Positions 63,009 through 64,000 of a stretch of 64,000 bases of DNA are shown piece by piece. Both the position numbers and the translations under genes were made by a program. Numbering within the stretch: position 1 is the stretch's first letter; each line of letters begins with the position of its first letter. The DNA comes from Clostridium_AD sp050717515. GTDB taxonomy: Bacteria; Bacillota; Clostridia; Clostridiales; Clostridiaceae. The notes under the pieces are model-generated. The model ran no database searches and was not told the DNA's origin. It was given only the letters and a program-made list of their open reading frames with translations. The stretch covers positions 62,001-126,000 of the forward strand of contig NZ_JBOITL010000022.1 of NCBI RefSeq assembly GCF_050717515.1, in the 5' to 3' direction.

Positions 63009-63983
63009 TTAAACTTTTTTTGTTTCTGTATTGATAATTATTATGCCTACTATAACTAAAATAACCGCCATTATAACCTTAGTCCCAACCACCCTTTCGC
63101 CTAGAAACACATAGGATAAAAACACACCAAATAAAGGTATAGAAAATTTATATATAGTAACCTTTCCAACTCCATTATATTTAAGTAAAACTGTCCATAT
63201 TGAAAAGGCTGCTGCGGATATAAATCCTAAGTATAAAAGCAATACTGAACCCTTAGGACTAAAATCTAATCCCCTGGCTCCTCCAGCAAATCCTGTCAAT
63301 ATCAAAAATATAGAACCAATAAATAGCTGATATCCTGAAATTACAAAGGTGGGTATGTCCTTTGCAATCTTTTTAGTGTATATACCAGCTAAGGCACCTA
63401 CCAAACTGGAAATTATTACAAATCCATCTCCTGTTAATGTAAATCCACCTTGAATTTCCCCACCACTCATGTTTACAATAGCTACACCTATAAATCCAAG
63501 TACCACTCCTATTATTCTCCTAAAACTAAGTTTATCTTCTTCATAAAAAAAATGAGCTATAATAACGCTGAAAAATGTGGTTGTAGCTGCCAATATAGAG
63601 CCCTTTGTACCACTAGTATTTGAAAGACCTATGTAAAAAAATACATACTGTATGGAGGTTTGTACAAATCCTAAAAAGGCTACCTTAAATATATCTTCCC
63701 TTCTTACCTTTAAAGATCTTCCTGTTATTATGCAAAATGTGAATACCATAAGAGCAGATACTAAAAATCTAAAACCTGCAAAAAGTATCTTTTGATAAGT
63801 ATCATTTCCTCCTATAGAAAATATCTGATAACCTACTTTTACTGATGGAAAAGCACTTCCCCATAAAAAACAACTTATAAGTGCTAAAATCATAATTATA
63901 TATGATTTATTAAATATTATGCTTTCTTTATCTTTGTTAATTCTATTTTCCTTGTTTTTATCTTTATAATTATTAATTTTCAA
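63009..63983 (-). CDS. EamA/DMT-superfamily transporter
   Basis: 324 residues with about ten membrane segments in two EamA repeats (residues about 30-165 and 185-320), preceded by a basic N-terminus (NNYKDKNKENRINKDK). The CFLWGSAFPSVKVGY segment is typical of EamA proteins. Probable export of a metabolite or amino acid. It ends the window; GGAGAG lies before the ATG at 63983. Neighbours do not point to a substrate. Confidence 0.88.
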   Translation of the reverse strand: MKINNYKDKNKENRINKDKESIIFNKSYIIMILALISCFLWGSAFPSVKVGYQIFSIGGNDTYQKILFAGFRFLVSALMVFTFCIITGRSLKVRREDIFKVAFLGFVQTSIQYVFFYIGLSNTSGTKGSILAATTTFFSVIIAHFFYEEDKLSFRRIIGVVLGFIGVAIVNMSGGEIQGGFTLTGDGFVIISSLVGALAGIYTKKIAKDIPTFVISGYQLFIGSIFLILTGFAGGARGLDFSPKGSVLLLYLGFISAAAFSIWTVLLKYNGVGKVTIYKFSIPLFGVFLSYVFLGERVVGTKVIMAVILVIVGIIIINTETKKV

Positions 63984-64000
63984 ATATATCTCTCCTTTTG

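Noticed and set aside
1..64000. CRISPR arrays, tRNA, rRNA and replication origin
   Set aside because: Looked for regularly spaced repeats, cloverleaf-like segments, rRNA-conserved stretches and DnaA-box clusters; none seen by eye.

Overview
The window reads as chromosomal DNA of a low-GC Firmicute, most likely Clostridium sensu stricto. Coding and intergenic DNA is AT-rich, ribosome binding sites are strong AGGAGG types, GTG and TTG starts occur, and the families are typical of that group: meso-DAP-type MurE, DUF1540, CD3324-type regulator, Bce-type resistance module, SEC-C protein, GerMN lipoprotein. Species cannot be named from the sequence alone. No rRNA, tRNA, CRISPR array, replication origin or phage structural gene was seen.

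Layout. (1) 1-6345 is a cell-wall-stress region: BlaI and a BlaR1-type sensor peptidase (cut by the window edge) behind a clear BlaI-type operator, then a Bce-type two-component system and its ABC transporter. (2) 6415-10764 holds a small membrane protein, a PadR regulator with its partner membrane protein behind a large operator, a frameshifted dicarboxylate/glutamate symporter, and murE. (3) 10939-24987 is accessory: AraC regulators, a MacB-like ABC system, a MerR-methyltransferase fusion with a textbook 19-bp-spacer promoter, a YafY/zinc-ribbon/YoaP-like group sharing a 16-bp operator motif, an ABC-2 exporter with a regulator made of a degenerate ABC ATPase fused to LytTR, and a chimera of an acetyltransferase with the tail of an ECF sigma factor. 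(4) 25046-28563 is a GC-richer heterodimeric ABC exporter, probably acquired. (5) 28865-35476 has AraC/GyrI, an aminopeptidase-like hydrolase, a FusB-type EF-G-binding protein, NudC, and a GNAT gene lying between two copies of the rlmH 3' end, with an IS66-like MITE in its leader. (6) 35456-43041 is rlmH, a two-permease ABC exporter with TetR, SEC-C, GerMN, YycJ, MurA and DUF1540. (7) 43232-48608 runs on the plus strand: a tandem 2H phosphoesterase pair (one without its catalytic histidines), a dimeric dUTPase, a DMT protein, LysR, an intracellular subtilase and ferritin. (8) 48819-63983, minus strand: homoserine dehydrogenase, CinA, a membrane-anchored MutS-like ATPase, a D-2-hydroxyacid dehydrogenase, an M16C peptidase, an about 1800-residue pseudokinase/ATPase/TPR/GAF/GGDEF protein and an EamA transporter.

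How the genes work together. Envelope sensing and antibiotic response recur (BlaIR, Bce, MurE, MurA, several exporters, FusB-like, MerR). Several regulators show visible operators (BlaI, PadR, MerR, YafY, a Fur-like site before ferritin). Intergenic DNA carries at least three repeat types: four copies of a TGCCAC-type palindrome at 51-57 kb, a repeat that flanks murE and lies after ferritin, and the 189-bp MITE with a perfect 8-bp target duplication. No single large new system stands out. The strongest leads are the rlmH-end duplication around the GNAT cassette, the live/dead 2H phosphoesterase pair with dUTPase, the pseudo-ABC-LytTR regulator, the pseudokinase diguanylate cyclase, and the YafY operator pair.
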